Shown: piece after piece, positions 63,184 through 64,000 of the stretch
Numbering within the stretch: position 1 is the stretch's first letter
How the letters are laid out: each line of letters starts with the position of its first letter
Assembly: GCF_026191115.1 (NCBI RefSeq)
Contig: NZ_JAPHOT010000001.1
Coordinates: 868,001 to 932,000, forward strand
Source: Legionella sp. PATHC035
GTDB lineage: Bacteria; Pseudomonadota; Gammaproteobacteria; Legionellales; Legionellaceae
Direction: 5' to 3'
Length of the DNA: 64,000 bases
Program-made: the position numbers and the translations under genes
Notes under the pieces: generated by a model
Told to the model about the DNA's origin: nothing
Databases searched by the model: none
What the model saw: only the letters and a program-made list of their open reading frames with translations

Positions 63184-63642
63184 TTATATCTTTTTTGGTG
63201 GTATCGCCGGGATGTCATTAAAATTGCAACTGCAATTTCCTGATGCATCGGGAGGCAGCGGGACCAGTGAAAAATCACTTGGGTAACAAACAGTGACATT
63301 CCAGGCTGAATCTCCAGGATTTACGCTGTTGGGCAAAGACCAATAATTTTTAGCAATATAAGTTTTCCCTTTGTCACTTTCCCAAAAAACTGGTGAAAAC
63401 TGAGCGCGATACATTAGTTTTTGCCCAGGTTCGCAAGGGAAAGTCTGACGCATCCAAGATTTTCCAGAAGGGACTGCTACCGTTGTTAGAGTTTTACCTG
63501 ATGCTGCATCCATGATTTCCACAGATACATCATATTTAGTCCAACAATTATCCTTAACTAAAGTGTAATAACAGGTAATAGCAGCCCAAAGAGAACTTGA
63601 TGAAATAAGGCTTAAAATAATAATAAAAGTTCTTGCTAACAT
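63184..63642 (-). CDS. Secreted hypothetical cysteine-containing protein
   Basis: A 152-residue exported protein with signal peptide residues 1-20 (LSLISSSSLWA). Mature part is Thr/Val/Lys-rich with cysteine pairs (TCYYTLVKDNC, FPCEPG, VCYPSD, NCSCNF) and a proline-rich end (IPAIPPKK). Related in style to small beta-sandwich exported proteins; family unknown. Confidence 0.65.
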   Translation of the reverse strand: MLARTFIIILSLISSSSLWAAITCYYTLVKDNCWTKYDVSVEIMDAASGKTLTTVAVPSGKSWMRQTFPCEPGQKLMYRAQFSPVFWESDKGKTYIAKNYWSLPNSVNPGDSAWNVTVCYPSDFSLVPLPPDASGNCSCNFNDIPAIPPKKI

Positions 63643-63840
63643 AATTTAATCCTTTTAAAGGGTGCGTGTTAACAATTTGCTTGGTCTAAAAAAAAACAAT
63701 TAAATGAATTGTTAACAGACTCTAGAGCCATATATTCATAGTATATACAATATCAATGATAAATTATGTAGATAAGTTATCAATTTAGGCCCGTACAAGG
63801 GTTGATTTTATTATCCGACCTGTATAAGCTTGCCCGAATT

Positions 63841-63928
63841 GGAGAGATGGCCGAGCGGTCGAAGGCGCACGCCTGGAAAGTGTGTATACGGCAACGTATC
63901 GAGGGTTCGAATCCCTCTCTCTCCGCCA
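63841..63928 (+). tRNA. tRNA-Ser (anticodon GGA)
   Basis: 88-base gene with encoded CCA. Acceptor stem GGAGAGA / TCTCTCC, discriminator G, D-arm GGCCGAGCGGTCGAAGGC, anticodon loop CTGGAAA (anticodon GGA reads TCC and TCT serine codons), long variable arm with GTATACGGCAACGTATC, and T-arm GAGGGTTCGAATCCCTC. The long variable arm is the mark of tRNA-Ser. Confidence 0.97.
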
Positions 63929-64000
63929 AATTCAATAAAAAAGCGGTCATATTATGCTTAAAGTGCCTACCGTTTTTTTATGTTTACTATTCCCATAGGT

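Noticed and set aside
63841..64000. tRNA-Ser at the right edge as a possible integration site
   Set aside because: No integrase and no repeated tRNA 3' end is visible within the 72 bases after the gene; cannot be judged from this window.

Overview
The window is AT-rich (about 60% A+T by eye), densely coded gammaproteobacterial DNA that reads as a Legionella chromosome. The evidence is a LegS2-type sphingosine-1-phosphate lyase, a ChiA-type secreted chitinase, an eukaryotic-like Ser/Thr kinase with a C-terminal membrane segment, a 1405-residue effector-like protein, a polyhydroxybutyrate synthase, and short intergenic palindromes reused many times. The species cannot be fixed from the sequence. 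No transposase, integrase, CRISPR array or phage module was seen.

Layout. 1-3.6 kb: tail of an AmpG-like MFS permease, an overlapping LuxR regulator, and a secreted GH18 chitinase. 3.7-12.7 kb: a metal/envelope/sulfur stress block with a P-type metal ATPase lacking an HMA domain, DUF302 protein, TolC-like outer-membrane factor, RND pump without an adaptor gene, DUF2892 protein, a broken sulfide:quinone-reductase-like gene, SixA-like phosphatase and UspA. 12.9-18.3 kb: a giant putative effector (possible ADP-ribosyltransferase-like middle plus zeta-toxin-like kinase) behind a candidate PmrA box, a small partner gene, and a membrane protein that appears to start at CTG. 18.4-28.2 kb: lipase-like hydrolase, bestrophin-like channel, LegS2, a FadL-GDSL lipase operon and an AidB-like acyl-CoA dehydrogenase, so lipid use is the theme. 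28.6-30.9 kb: ChiA-like chitinase.

31-42.4 kb is a complete, one-direction cluster for a group 3b (NADP-linked, sulfhydrogenase-type) [NiFe]-hydrogenase: nickel permease, hypA, hypB, hypF, hypC, hypD, hypE, hydB, hydG, hydD, hydA and the maturation protease, closed by a strong terminator. Its genes overlap or nearly touch, and every maturation step is present apart from possible chromosomal extras.

42.4-64 kb is mixed: small regulator, short-chain dehydrogenase, GNAT, ArsC-like protein, PhaC, cytochrome c, a truncated Rab-like GTPase fragment, a shikimate-kinase/LuxR fusion, family 4 uracil-DNA glycosylase, a kinase effector with a divergent unknown protein, LicD transferase, an ABC-F ATPase behind what looks like a leader-peptide attenuator, an ABC exporter, a DAACS symporter, NagZ, and tRNA-Ser(GGA) at the right edge.

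Stretches over 300 bases without a complete gene are 28199-28598 (gene remnant), 48685-49055 (GTPase fragment and an inverted repeat), 58160-58495 (compound repeat), 58967-59452 (long hairpin) and 61704-62015 (nothing recognised). All functional calls rest on motif reading; no database search was run.
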